A DNA stretch of 23,245 nucleotides from Treponema sp. Its GTDB lineage: Bacteria; Spirochaetota; Spirochaetia; Treponematales; Breznakiellaceae. Positions 16,418 through 23,207 of the stretch are shown piece by piece (the first letter of the stretch is position 1; each line of letters begins with the position of its first letter). The position numbers were made by a program, and so were the translations under genes. The DNA is taken from contig JAIRMT010000111.1 in the NCBI GenBank assembly GCA_031258505.1, positions 1 to 23,245 of the forward strand, read 5' to 3'. The notes beneath the pieces are model-generated. The model saw only the letters and a program-made list of their open reading frames with translations. It was not told where the DNA came from and did not search any database.

Positions 16418-16501
16418 CTTTTGACTTAGGTTCTTTAACTTTTGACTTAGGTTCTTCAGAACCTGACTTGCATTTTTTAGCTTCTGAATTAAGTTCTTTA
16501 A
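16418..16501. repeat. Tandem array of four 21-bp units upstream of the gene at 16520
   Basis: CTTTTGACTTAGGTTCTTTAA occurs at 16418 and, with a slightly altered end, at 16439; a diverged unit at 16460 and a closer one (CTTCTGAATTAAGTTCTTTAA) at 16481 keep the exact 21-bp phase. The array ends immediately before the AAGGAGGT ribosome site of the next gene, so it forms the last part of its leader. Heptad-like peptides (LTFDLGS) can be read through it but are probably a by-product of the period. Confidence 0.85.
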
Positions 16502-16519
16502 ACAAGGAGGTACTCAAGT

Positions 16520-17242
16520 ATGAGTACAAAAACTGATTGGCTGCCGAGGCCCCGCGCGGAGGTCCTGGCAATGTGTCAAAAGTGGATTGCTTACCTGATC
16601 GAGACGCTGCGGCTCGCCTGGGGGATTCCAGCGACAGAGTTTACGGAGCTAGTGAATCTTTACAACGCGGCAGAGACCCTTTTAGTAAAGGCGCAGGATG
16701 AGGCGGAGCGAACTCACGTGATCACCGTAGAGTGTCAGGCGGCGTTCAAGGCTCTGATCGCAAAAATGCGCTTCTTCCGGGCCCGCTACTTCAAGATTCC
16801 GCCCCTCACTGAGGGGGATTGGGCGGCGCTGGGCTTCAGGCAGAAAGACCCGCATCCCACGCCGACTCCGGCTCCGGACGGGGTGCCTGCGGTAACCCTC
16901 AGCTATCCCGGCGGTCCTCACGCCATGACCATCCATCTGGGACCCATGCCCGGAACACAGGAGCTTGCAGTCGAGAGCGACTACGGCTATGCGATCTATG
17001 TGGGCATTATGCCGCCCGGCGGGGCTACGCTGGAGCAGGCCGCGTCGGATAAGCACTATCTGATGAAGCCGCCTCTGGACGGGAAGGGCCTTTTGCACTA
17101 CCGTTTTACGCGGCGGCGGAAGGAGAAGCTCGTTTTTGACGCGTCGGACGCCGGCATGACGGTCTACATCTGCAGCCGTTACGAGAACCAGAAAGGCGAA
17201 ACGGGACAGTGGGGGCCGGTAGCTTCTGCGACTATTCCGTAA
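16520..17242 (+). CDS. Uncharacterised two-part protein with Pro/Thr linker
   Basis: A 240-residue protein. Residues 1-~105 look alpha-helical (DWLPRPRAEVLAMCQKWIAYL, then ETLLVKAQDEAERTHVITVECQAAF). A PHPTPTPAPDG linker follows at about 113-123. The rest is beta-rich and ends with VYICSRYENQKGETGQWGPVASATIP, resembling a fibronectin-III-like end. There is no signal peptide. AAGGAGGT seven bases before the ATG makes this a well-supported gene. I recall similar proteins in multiple copies in gut treponemes and Bacteroidetes but cannot verify that, and no function is known to me. It is preceded by the promoter at 16133, the hairpin-rich leader and the 21-bp array, an unusual leader for a small gene. 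Confidence 0.85.
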   Translation: MSTKTDWLPRPRAEVLAMCQKWIAYLIETLRLAWGIPATEFTELVNLYNAAETLLVKAQDEAERTHVITVECQAAFKALIAKMRFFRARYFKIPPLTEGDWAALGFRQKDPHPTPTPAPDGVPAVTLSYPGGPHAMTIHLGPMPGTQELAVESDYGYAIYVGIMPPGGATLEQAASDKHYLMKPPLDGKGLLHYRFTRRRKEKLVFDASDAGMTVYICSRYENQKGETGQWGPVASATIP

Positions 17243-17325
17243 ACAAACCCGCCGCAGCGGAGGCGTTTATGGAGTAACCCAAACAGGCGGATATGCGGGT
17301 ACGCGCATTATTGCGTACTAAGCGA

Positions 17326-17351
17326 CTATATGCGGGAAGGTTCGTATATAG
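17326..17351. other. Hairpin before the BOF gene
   Basis: CTATATGCG (17326-17334) and CGTATATAG (17343-17351) pair over 9 bp with one G-T wobble and an 8-nt loop. It lies between the gene ending at 17242 and the ribosome site at 17373. A T run comes about 14 nt later, too far for a classical terminator, so its role is open. Confidence 0.35.
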
Positions 17352-17384
17352 CGTGTTAAACTTGAATTTTTTAAGGAGTTGGAT

Positions 17385-17747
17385 ATGAAGAGCAAGCATT
17401 TGGTTTTTCTGGGTGTTTTACTGGCATTGGTTAGCTTAACCGTACATGCGCAACATCGTGGGTATAAGGGTCCTGGACCGATTGTTTCAACAGTTGCGGA
17501 AGCTCATGAGCTTCGTGATAATTCCCCGGTAACATTACAGGGGAAAATAGAACGGTTTTTGGGGTTTGGTAACAGATATCTATTTTCAGACGATACTGGA
17601 AGTATAACCTTGATAATATCAGATAGAAGGTGGAATGATCTTTCTGTGGATGAAAATGATGTGGTTGAAATAACTGGGATAATTGATTCTGATGGTTCTA
17701 TGGTGGGAGGAAGATATATTTCAGTACTGGCTATGAGAAAAGTATAA
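17385..17747 (+). CDS. Secreted BOF-domain (YgiW/YdeI-type OB-fold) protein
   Basis: A 120-residue protein with a classical signal peptide (KSKHLVFLGVLLALVSLTVHA, cleavage before QHRG), so periplasmic. The mature part is one bacterial OB-fold domain as in E. coli YgiW/YdeI: TVAEAHELRDNSPVTLQGKI, then RYLFSDDTGSITLIISDRRW, DVVEITGIID and a final VGGRYISV strand. In enterobacteria such proteins are linked to stress tolerance; the ligand is unknown. AAGGAG lies six bases before the ATG at 17385; a TTG two codons earlier is too close to it. The gene is more AT-rich than the metabolic genes around it. Confidence 0.88.
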   Translation: MKSKHLVFLGVLLALVSLTVHAQHRGYKGPGPIVSTVAEAHELRDNSPVTLQGKIERFLGFGNRYLFSDDTGSITLIISDRRWNDLSVDENDVVEITGIIDSDGSMVGGRYISVLAMRKV

Positions 17748-17793
17748 AGGTGCGCGGCAAAACAGCGCATAACAGAGAAATATAATAAAGAAT

Positions 17794-17905
17794 CCCCGGA
17801 GCAAGCTTCGGGGCATTGAAGATTTCTCCTTGAAATCTTTGCGTATGTGGGGGAATAAATCCCCCACACCCCCAGTTTTCTGCAGCAAGCTGCGGGGTAT
17901 TAAAC
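17794..17905 (+). repeat. Structured dispersed repeat, copy 1
   Basis: A ~112-bp hairpin-rich element: CCCCGGAGC/GCTTCGGGG (17794-17813), GATTTC/GAAATC (17821-17837), GTGGGGG/CCCCCAC (17847-17867) and GCAGC/GCTGC (17882-17893), ending in GGGGTATTAAAC. From 17808 on it aligns over its whole length with the inverse of 23064-23160. The motif GGGGyATTrAA marks both ends of the shared part. Stems differ between copies by paired changes, so structure seems conserved. It follows the BOF gene and overlaps no gene. There is no long T run after any stem, and it does not match a repeat family I can name. Confidence 0.8.
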
Positions 17906-18003
17906 CAAGGAAAAATTTAATGAATGACGCGCTTTCGGGCGCGTATAACGCGGTAGATATGGGTGTATGCCTGTATAGATATTTATTCCTATGGAGGAAA
18001 ATA

Positions 18004-18123
18004 ATGAAAAGAGTGCTTTTAGCGGTAGCTGTAACGTGCGTCATGGGCGTTTCTCTGGCCTTTGCCGGGGGCGGCCAGCAGGGTAGCGGTTTCCGCCGGA
18101 GGAAGTTCCGGTTTGTTTTTTAA
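18004..18123 (+). pseudogene. Signal-peptide stub of a lost secreted protein
   Basis: GGAGG a few bases before an ATG leads to MKRVLLAVAVTCVMGVSLAFAGGGQQGSG, a perfect secretion signal with the GGGQQ start seen on many spirochaete solute-binding proteins. The frame then reads a basic FRRRKF and stops after 39 codons. Another frame continues as AVSAGGSSG and ends at 18126. The gene body is missing, and very AT-rich DNA begins directly after it. I read it as the 5' remnant of a binding-protein gene cut by insertion or deletion. A functional short peptide is less likely. Confidence 0.55.
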
Positions 18124-18155
18124 TGTAGGATAAGAAATATTTCAAGGAAAATAAC

Positions 18156-18941
18156 ATGGTTAAAATGATTATAATGGATTTAGACGGAACATTACTTACA
18201 AACGATAAAAATGTTTCAGAATATACATTGTCTATATTAAGAAAATGTAAAAGTATTGATATAAAAATTGTAATTGCCACAGCACGATCCGAAAATTCTG
18301 GAAAGAGAATAATAAATTTAATTGAGCCTGATATTATGATATTAAATGGAGGAGCGCTCGTAAAGAATAATAATGGAAAGATAATTTATAAAAGACTTTT
18401 ATCGAAAATAGCATCTGATGAAATAATAAGCGAATGTGTTAAAAATAAACATATAGGAGACATAACGGTCGAAACAGAGAAAGATTATTATGTAAGTTAC
18501 AAAGAACCGGCATATCATCCCGATTATATACATGGAAAATATCACAATTTTCTAGTTCCATTATCACAGGAAACATATAAAATAACAGTAGAAGTATTTA
18601 GTGAAGGAACAGGAGAGGAAATAGAAAATAAATTCAAGGAATGTAAATATATAAAATTTACAGGGGAACATTGGGGTAGATTTGCGCACAAAGAAGCTGA
18701 AAAAATGGCGGCGATAAGGGCAATTTTAGAAGAAGAAGAAATTACTATAAAGGAAACGATGGCATTTGGAGATGATTACAATGATATAGAGATGATAAAA
18801 GAGTGTGGGATTGGAGTAGCAATGGGAAATGGAATAGAAGAAATAAAAGAAGCTGCGAAATATATATGTGGAAATAACAATGAAGATGGGTTGGGGAAAT
18901 GGATAGAGGAAAATATTTTAAAAAGCAACGCGCTCGCCTGA
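18156..18941 (+). CDS. Cof-type HAD hydrolase, AT-rich and probably acquired
   Basis: A 261-residue HAD-IIB phosphatase with MIIMDLDGTLLTND (nucleophile Asp), a Thr in VIATARSE, the Lys of GRFAHKEAEK and MAFGDDYNDIEMI. It resembles Cof/YidA sugar-phosphate phosphatases, but its KEAEKMAAIRAIL segment and composition fit low-GC bacteria. Codons are overwhelmingly A/T-ending (many AAA, ATA, GAA), giving DNA visibly far poorer in G+C than every neighbour. The composition switches at about 18120 and again at about 18925, near the end of the gene. AAGGAAA precedes the ATG. It shares no close sequence with the HAD protein at 209-1027 beyond family motifs. The substrate is unknown. Confidence 0.88.
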   Translation: MVKMIIMDLDGTLLTNDKNVSEYTLSILRKCKSIDIKIVIATARSENSGKRIINLIEPDIMILNGGALVKNNNGKIIYKRLLSKIASDEIISECVKNKHIGDITVETEKDYYVSYKEPAYHPDYIHGKYHNFLVPLSQETYKITVEVFSEGTGEEIENKFKECKYIKFTGEHWGRFAHKEAEKMAAIRAILEEEEITIKETMAFGDDYNDIEMIKECGIGVAMGNGIEEIKEAAKYICGNNNEDGLGKWIEENILKSNALA

Positions 18942-19046
18942 CAGGTCGTTTACGCTTCGGGCCTAAAAACCATCATCCTCCCCAACGGCTAGGTCATTCC
19001 ACATTCTCACGCCAGCCTACACCAACATTTTCGCATATACATAACG

Positions 19047-19073
19047 CCGGCGTGTTGGAATGCAGCACGCCGG
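19047..19073. terminator. GC-rich hairpin between converging HAD and glnS genes
   Basis: CCGGCGTG (19047-19054) and CACGCCGG (19066-19073) form a perfect 8-bp stem with an 11-nt loop. It lies between the HAD stop (18941) and the glnS stop (19122). Neither side has a T run, so it may be a bidirectional pause or factor-dependent stop rather than a standard terminator. Confidence 0.4.
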
Positions 19074-19121
19074 ATAATCAGGCAATGGAAACGCCAGCAG
19101 CGGGATACGTCGCACGAGTGT

Positions 19122-20864
19122 TCACTGGAGTTTGTCTTTCACCTTTAACCATGTGTCCCGCAGTCCCACGGTTTTGTTAAACACAGGCTTGCCATTGCTG
19201 GTATCGGGATCACGGACAAAATAGCCGAGTCGCTCGAACTGATAGCGGTCGAGGGGAGCGGCGGCGGCAAGGCTTGGTTCGGCATAGGCGTTGGGAATCA
19301 CTTCAAGGGAATTGGGACTGAGGTTATCGGTGAATGACCCGCCCGGCGGCACTTCCATTGGCCGCTCAACAGCGAACAAATAGTCGTAGAGCCGCGCTTC
19401 AATGGGAATCGCGCCGTCAGCAGCAACCCAGTGAAGCGTGCTTTTTACCTTGCGGTTGTCGGGAGCATTACCGCCTTTGGTGGCCGGGTCATACACGCAA
19501 CGGACAGCGGTGATTTCACCGGTACTGGGGTCTTTGTCAAAGCCAGTGCAGGTAACAATGTAGCCATAGCGGAGGCGGACGCTGTTGCCCGGATAGAGGC
19601 GGAAATACTTGGGCGGCGGCGTTTCCTCAAAGTCATCACGCTCTATCCATAGAACGCGGCTGAAGCGCAGTTTGCGGGTTCCAGCGGACGGGTCTTCTGG
19701 ATTATTCACAGCCTCCAATTCCTCAAATACGCTGGCTTCCCAGTTCTCAATAATCAGTTTTAAGGGTTTTAGAACCACCATCACGCGCGGAGAGCGTTTG
19801 TTGAGGTCTTGGCGCAAACAATACTCAAGAAAGGTAATGTCAACCATGCTATCGTTTTTGGCGATACCAACCTGCGCAATGAAGCTCCGAATTGCCTCTG
19901 GCGTGTAGCCGCGCCGCCGCAAGCCCGCGATGGTGGGCATACGCGGATCGTCCCAGCCGGAAACGAGCTTGTCCTGCACAAGGCGCAGCAGCCAGCGCTT
20001 GCTCATCACGGTATGGGTGATGTTGAGGCGGGCAAACTCGATCTGCCGCGACGGGAAAACTTCGGCCTCGTTGATAAACCATTCGTACAAGGGGCGGTGT
20101 ATCTCGTATTCCATTGAACAGAGTGAGTGAGTGATGCCCTCCTTTGCATCCGACAGCGGGTGCTGGAAGTCGTACATAGGATAGATACACCACGAATTAC
20201 CAGTACGGTAGTGCGTTTCCCGGCGGATACGGTACATCACCGGGTCGCGCAGCAGGAGGTTTGGGTGCGCCATGTCGATCTTTGCGCGAAGCGTCTTTGC
20301 GCCGTCGGCAAACTCGCCGGCGCGCATACGGGCAAAAAGGTCGAGGTTTTCCTCAACCGAGCGGTCGCGGTAGGGGCTGTTGCGTCCGGGCGGCGTGATA
20401 GTGATGTTGTTTTTATCAGCGACTGCTGTTCCCCGATACTGGCTGGTTTCCTCTTCGGAAAGATCATCAACGTATGCGTGTCCCTTTTTGATGATCTTGA
20501 TCGCAAGCTCGTAAAGGTACTCGTAATAATCTGAGGCGTAGAACTCGCGGTCTTCCCAGTCATACCCCATCCACTTTACGTCGCGCTTAATGGCCTCAAC
20601 GTAAGAGCTGTCTTCTTTAGCCGGGTTGGTATCGTCAAAACGCAGGTTACACTTGCCGCCGAATTTTTCCGCCATAGAAAAGTCCACGTAGAAGGCTTTG
20701 CAGTGGCCGATGTGTAACCAACCGTTTGGTTCTGGCGGAAAGCGCGTCAGCACATGGCTAAAGCGGCCAGTTCTGAGGTCTTCTTTGATAAACTCGCTGA
20801 TAAAGTCCGACGCGGTGGCGCTTGGAATCGTAGTTCCAGCCGGGCGTTCTGTTTCTGTCTCCAT
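19122..20864 (-). CDS. glnS: Glutaminyl-tRNA synthetase
   Basis: A 580-residue class I aminoacyl-tRNA synthetase charging tRNA-Gln with glutamine. Signature parts: RFPPEPNGWLHIGHCKAFYVDF (HIGH motif at 51-54), LRFDDTNPAKED, YRIRRETHYRTGNSWCIYPMYDFQHPLSDA, the KMSKS equivalent VMSKR (286-290) and GWDDPRMPTIAGLRRRGYTPEAIR. The anticodon-binding beta-barrels occupy the rest, through VRLRYGYIVTCTGFDKDPSTGEI to the end. The tRNA-specific residues and length mark it as GlnRS rather than GluRS. GGAGAA sits eight bases before the ATG. It starts 20 bp after the preceding unknown gene and is probably the last gene of that operon. With GlnRS present the indirect Glu-tRNA-Gln amidation route may not be needed for Gln. 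Confidence 0.96.
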   Translation of the reverse strand: METETERPAGTTIPSATASDFISEFIKEDLRTGRFSHVLTRFPPEPNGWLHIGHCKAFYVDFSMAEKFGGKCNLRFDDTNPAKEDSSYVEAIKRDVKWMGYDWEDREFYASDYYEYLYELAIKIIKKGHAYVDDLSEEETSQYRGTAVADKNNITITPPGRNSPYRDRSVEENLDLFARMRAGEFADGAKTLRAKIDMAHPNLLLRDPVMYRIRRETHYRTGNSWCIYPMYDFQHPLSDAKEGITHSLCSMEYEIHRPLYEWFINEAEVFPSRQIEFARLNITHTVMSKRWLLRLVQDKLVSGWDDPRMPTIAGLRRRGYTPEAIRSFIAQVGIAKNDSMVDITFLEYCLRQDLNKRSPRVMVVLKPLKLIIENWEASVFEELEAVNNPEDPSAGTRKLRFSRVLWIERDDFEETPPPKYFRLYPGNSVRLRYGYIVTCTGFDKDPSTGEITAVRCVYDPATKGGNAPDNRKVKSTLHWVAADGAIPIEARLYDYLFAVERPMEVPPGGSFTDNLSPNSLEVIPNAYAEPSLAAAAPLDRYQFERLGYFVRDPDTSNGKPVFNKTVGLRDTWLKVKDKLQ

Positions 20865-20884
20865 GATAATTGTTCTCCAAAAAG

Positions 20885-21508
20885 CTAAAAGTTAGTAAGA
20901 TAGCAAATACCCAGTAAGAGGACGGCGCGCAATACCGTATCGTCAAGCGCTTGGTTAAGTACGCTCCGCAGACGGCCGATCTGTCCGCCATACCACCAGA
21001 ACAGCCCCATCTGGGTATCAATGCGGAAGGTATACTCGGTGAAATCGTCCTCGTTGGACTGCGTCCCAAAAAAGAGATAAGCCAGTTCCTCAAGAATCAC
21101 ACCGAAATCAATAAGCGCTCGTTGGTAATTTCCCTTCTCTATCTCATCAATAAGTGGAGGGACCCGTTTCTGGAGCTTTTCTTTACGGGTCTCGTCCGCC
21201 TTTTCGACCCAAGTTTTCTGGATCAGCAGATCGAGATTGTTCTGGAAATGCCGTAAAAAGTGCGCCATCTGCTCAACAGTGTTCGTGTCAAGGAGGCGCC
21301 TGTAATCGTTACCTATCCCCAAAATCTCGGCAAAAGCTATCACGGCCTCTATGTCGGGCTTCTGCTTTGCGAGAGAACCATCAGACGGAAATAACGTCGA
21401 CGCTGTTTTCCGGTATTCTTCGGGGATCATATTGGTTGAACCTGCGACAAACATAGTCTTACCTTGCAGAGAAAGTCTAAAATTGTCAATCAGGGGCGGA
21501 CGACTCAT
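20885..21508 (-). CDS. Conserved-looking protein of unknown function
   Basis: A 207-residue protein I do not recognise. It is mainly helical by appearance: PDIEAVIAFAEILGIGNDYRRLL, a long amphipathic middle (MAHFLRHFQNNLDLLIQK, KADETRKEKLQKRVPPLIDEIEKG), then GVILEELAYLFFGTQSNEDDF and a hydrophobic C-terminus (VLRAVLLLGICYL). There is no signal peptide. AGGAGG five bases before the ATG at 21508 sets the start; the frame is open to 21574 without support. It overlaps the end of the upstream lipoprotein gene by 23 bp and is followed 20 bp later by glnS, so it is firmly embedded in the operon. Confidence 0.8.
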   Translation of the reverse strand: MSRPPLIDNFRLSLQGKTMFVAGSTNMIPEEYRKTASTLFPSDGSLAKQKPDIEAVIAFAEILGIGNDYRRLLDTNTVEQMAHFLRHFQNNLDLLIQKTWVEKADETRKEKLQKRVPPLIDEIEKGNYQRALIDFGVILEELAYLFFGTQSNEDDFTEYTFRIDTQMGLFWWYGGQIGRLRSVLNQALDDTVLRAVLLLGICYLTNF

Positions 21509-22100
21509 AGAGCCTCCTGAGCAGCAAGGTGATTTTCTCGCCATACTGTGGGTCTGCAGCCCAGTTACCGGCAAGCCCCATAATATCAGGCGCTTTACCC
21601 TTGGGTGTTACCCATTTGTAGCGGGGATCGACCAGTTCCTGCTTGAGCGGCTCATCCGTGCCATAAGCCTTGAGATGCTGAATATGGGCGCGGACCCCGG
21701 TGCGCGGGTCTGGGAAACGCTCGCCAATGTGTTCTGCGTCAATGGAACCCAGACCGCAGAAGTTGTTCATGTCCGGCGTTACTAGGTTGCCATACTTGAG
21801 AAAACCGGTTTCCAGACACATCTGGCTGAACGCAACATCGTGGTTCACGTCCTCAATAGCCGCTTCTTCAACGTACATACCGGCAAGCTCTTGCACAAAC
21901 ACGGCGTCCGCATCGGGATTTGACGAAAATAGGAACTCCGTGAGTATTTCCACACTCATGACGCCGGTTCCCATGATGTATTCGGGAATCGTGGGTCGTT
22001 CCGGCGGACTTTGCGGCCTAAGCGCTGAAGGGTAGGTAGAACACGAAAAAAACAACATACAAGCGAGGCCAAGTAAAAACGACAGGTTTATCGGACGCAT
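21486..22100 (-). CDS. Lipoprotein with glucosaminidase (GH73-like) domain
   Basis: About 204 residues. The N-terminus RPINLSFLLGLACMLFFSC is a lipoprotein signal with the anchor at Cys20, followed by a short Pro-rich spacer. The remainder matches the LytG/FlgJ-type endo-beta-N-acetylglucosaminidase pattern: AGMYVEEAAIEDVNHDVAFSQMCLETGFLKYG, where the Glu of LETG is the likely catalytic residue, then NNFCGLGSID, RTGVRAHIQHLKAYG and a C-terminal NWAADPQYGEKI. It would cut glycan strands of the wall from the membrane. The chosen ATG at 22100 gives a normal signal, though no clear ribosome site is present; a TTG at 22148 would add 16 residues. The gene starts 53 bp after the upstream gene and overlaps the next. 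Confidence 0.85.
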   Translation of the reverse strand: MRPINLSFLLGLACMLFFSCSTYPSALRPQSPPERPTIPEYIMGTGVMSVEILTEFLFSSNPDADAVFVQELAGMYVEEAAIEDVNHDVAFSQMCLETGFLKYGNLVTPDMNNFCGLGSIDAEHIGERFPDPRTGVRAHIQHLKAYGTDEPLKQELVDPRYKWVTPKGKAPDIMGLAGNWAADPQYGEKITLLLRRLYESSAPD

Positions 22101-22153
22101 AATCTTATGTATCGGCGTTAAAACTACTTTATAAAGAATTCCCGCCAAGCGGC

Positions 22154-22996
22154 CTAACGGATGATGGACTGTTTCGCCGGGCTACTTCTGCCTTCAAGGT
22201 CAGGAAGCCGGCGTTCCAGCGCGGCGCGGGAAATCTCAACGTCTTCCTCAACTTCGTAGGGACTGAACGCGCCAATCGCAACCATGTCCTGCTTCCGCAA
22301 AACGCTCCAGTTAAAGGTCAGCCCCACATAAGGCGATACGCGGCCGGCGGCCATAGGTTTGATCGTTATGACTGGTTTTTTCGCCTCGTGAATGATGCGA
22401 ATGACCGACTCGATTTCAATCTGCATGAGAAAGCCCATACAGTTGAAAATCTGGATGTAGGTTTCCACATCGTAGCCATTAAGATCGCTGAACTGCACCA
22501 CTTCAGGCATGTGGGCGCTCAGTCCGGGCTTGAGTCCGGCCTCGCGGATCATCTCAAGGTACTGAGGCAGCCTGTCCATGGTTTTCTTGTTCTTGTTCAT
22601 AAGCTGTTCACAGCTTACATGATGAAGAAAACAAAAGGTCGAACCGATTTCCGCGCTCCGCCTGATGATGGCCTGCGTTTCCCGCCGGCCTGCTTCGGTA
22701 TCGTCCATGTTAAGCACAGGCGTATCAATGACGAGTAGTTTTCGCCCCAGCGCCTCCTCAGCCCTGAGTAGCCGCCTTGCCGCCGGCTCACTCGACGAAA
22801 ACGGCCCCATGATCGCGTCAATGCCGTGTCTCAAATACGCGCTGATTATGGGAACAAACGAGTCTTCCCTCTCATACGTATCGTTAATGTAGCAATCAGC
22901 CGCGTGTCCGGTGTGGCTATAACCAAGCAACCAGTTAGTTCCAATGATAATACGAGGGAGCGAAACGCCTCCCACCATTGTTCTTGGAAAGCCCAT
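22154..22996 (-). CDS. Uncharacterised, possibly TIM-barrel protein
   Basis: A 280-residue protein without signal peptide. It begins GFPRTMVGGVSLPRIIIGTNWLLGYSHTG. Strand-like segments alternate with helices in a barrel-like rhythm: GIDAIMGP, KLLVIDTPVL, STFCFLHHVSCEQLM, KPGLSAHMPEVVQF, FLMQIEIESVIRIIHEAKKPVITIKPMAAGRVSP, MVAIGAFSPYEVEED. The late IKPMAAGR and IGAFSPYEVEE parts recall aldo/keto-reductase-like barrels, but the AKR catalytic tetrad is not evident, so I give no activity. GGAGGT six bases before the ATG supports the start. It is the first gene of the operon ending in glnS, and its leader carries an isolated CRISPR repeat ending 22 bp upstream of the ATG. Confidence 0.8.
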   Translation of the reverse strand: MGFPRTMVGGVSLPRIIIGTNWLLGYSHTGHAADCYINDTYEREDSFVPIISAYLRHGIDAIMGPFSSSEPAARRLLRAEEALGRKLLVIDTPVLNMDDTEAGRRETQAIIRRSAEIGSTFCFLHHVSCEQLMNKNKKTMDRLPQYLEMIREAGLKPGLSAHMPEVVQFSDLNGYDVETYIQIFNCMGFLMQIEIESVIRIIHEAKKPVITIKPMAAGRVSPYVGLTFNWSVLRKQDMVAIGAFSPYEVEEDVEISRAALERRLPDLEGRSSPAKQSIIR

Positions 22997-23017
22997 AGTG
23001 TACCTCCATTATTGTTT

Positions 23018-23049
23018 GTTTCAATCCACGCGCTCACATGAAACGCGAC
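23018..23049 (-). CRISPR. Single isolated CRISPR repeat of type I-C form
   Basis: On the minus strand the 32-nt segment begins GTCGCG and ends GCGTGGATTGAAAC. These ends and the length of 32 are characteristic of type I-C repeats. The inner part can fold as CGCGTTT/GAGCGCG (two G-U pairs) around CATGT, like the stem cut by Cas5d in such systems. No second copy occurs at spacer distance on either side and no cas gene is in the window. It is therefore a solitary repeat, in the leader of the 22154-22996 gene and in the same orientation. Confidence 0.75.
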
Positions 23050-23063
23050 AGCGCCCTACCGTG

Positions 23064-23160
23064 GTTTAATACCCCGCCCCTTGGGGCGTAAAACTGGGGC
23101 GCGGGAGATTTGTTCCCCCGCATACGATACGCTTTCAAGGAGAAAGCTTCAATACCCCGC
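23064..23160 (-). repeat. Structured dispersed repeat, copy 2
   Basis: Read on the minus strand this 97-bp element runs from GCGGGGTATTGAAG to GGGGTATTAAAC and aligns with 17808-17905. Its stems are GCTTTC/GAAAGC, GCGGGGG/CTCCCGC (one G-T) and GCCCC/GGGGC. They replace the base pairs of copy 1 by other complementary pairs while loops (TCCTT, AA) and single-stranded parts (CCCCAGTTTT, GGGGTATTAAAC) stay nearly unchanged. It lacks the extra 5' hairpin of copy 1. It lies 14 bp from the isolated CRISPR repeat. Confidence 0.8.
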
Positions 23161-23207
23161 CATTCATGCTAAACTTGCCCCACAACTTTTCCCCTTGATA
23201 TGTGCTA

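Noticed and set aside
16171..16536. 121-codon plus-strand frame through the leader before 16520
   Set aside because: No Shine-Dalgarno site and no protein-like features; it overlaps the well-supported start at 16520.
18942..19012. Possible gene tail after the AT-rich HAD gene (a frame ending GLKTIILPNG), reminiscent of a Lon protease C-terminal segment
   Set aside because: The match is about ten residues with no further support upstream; it could be chance.
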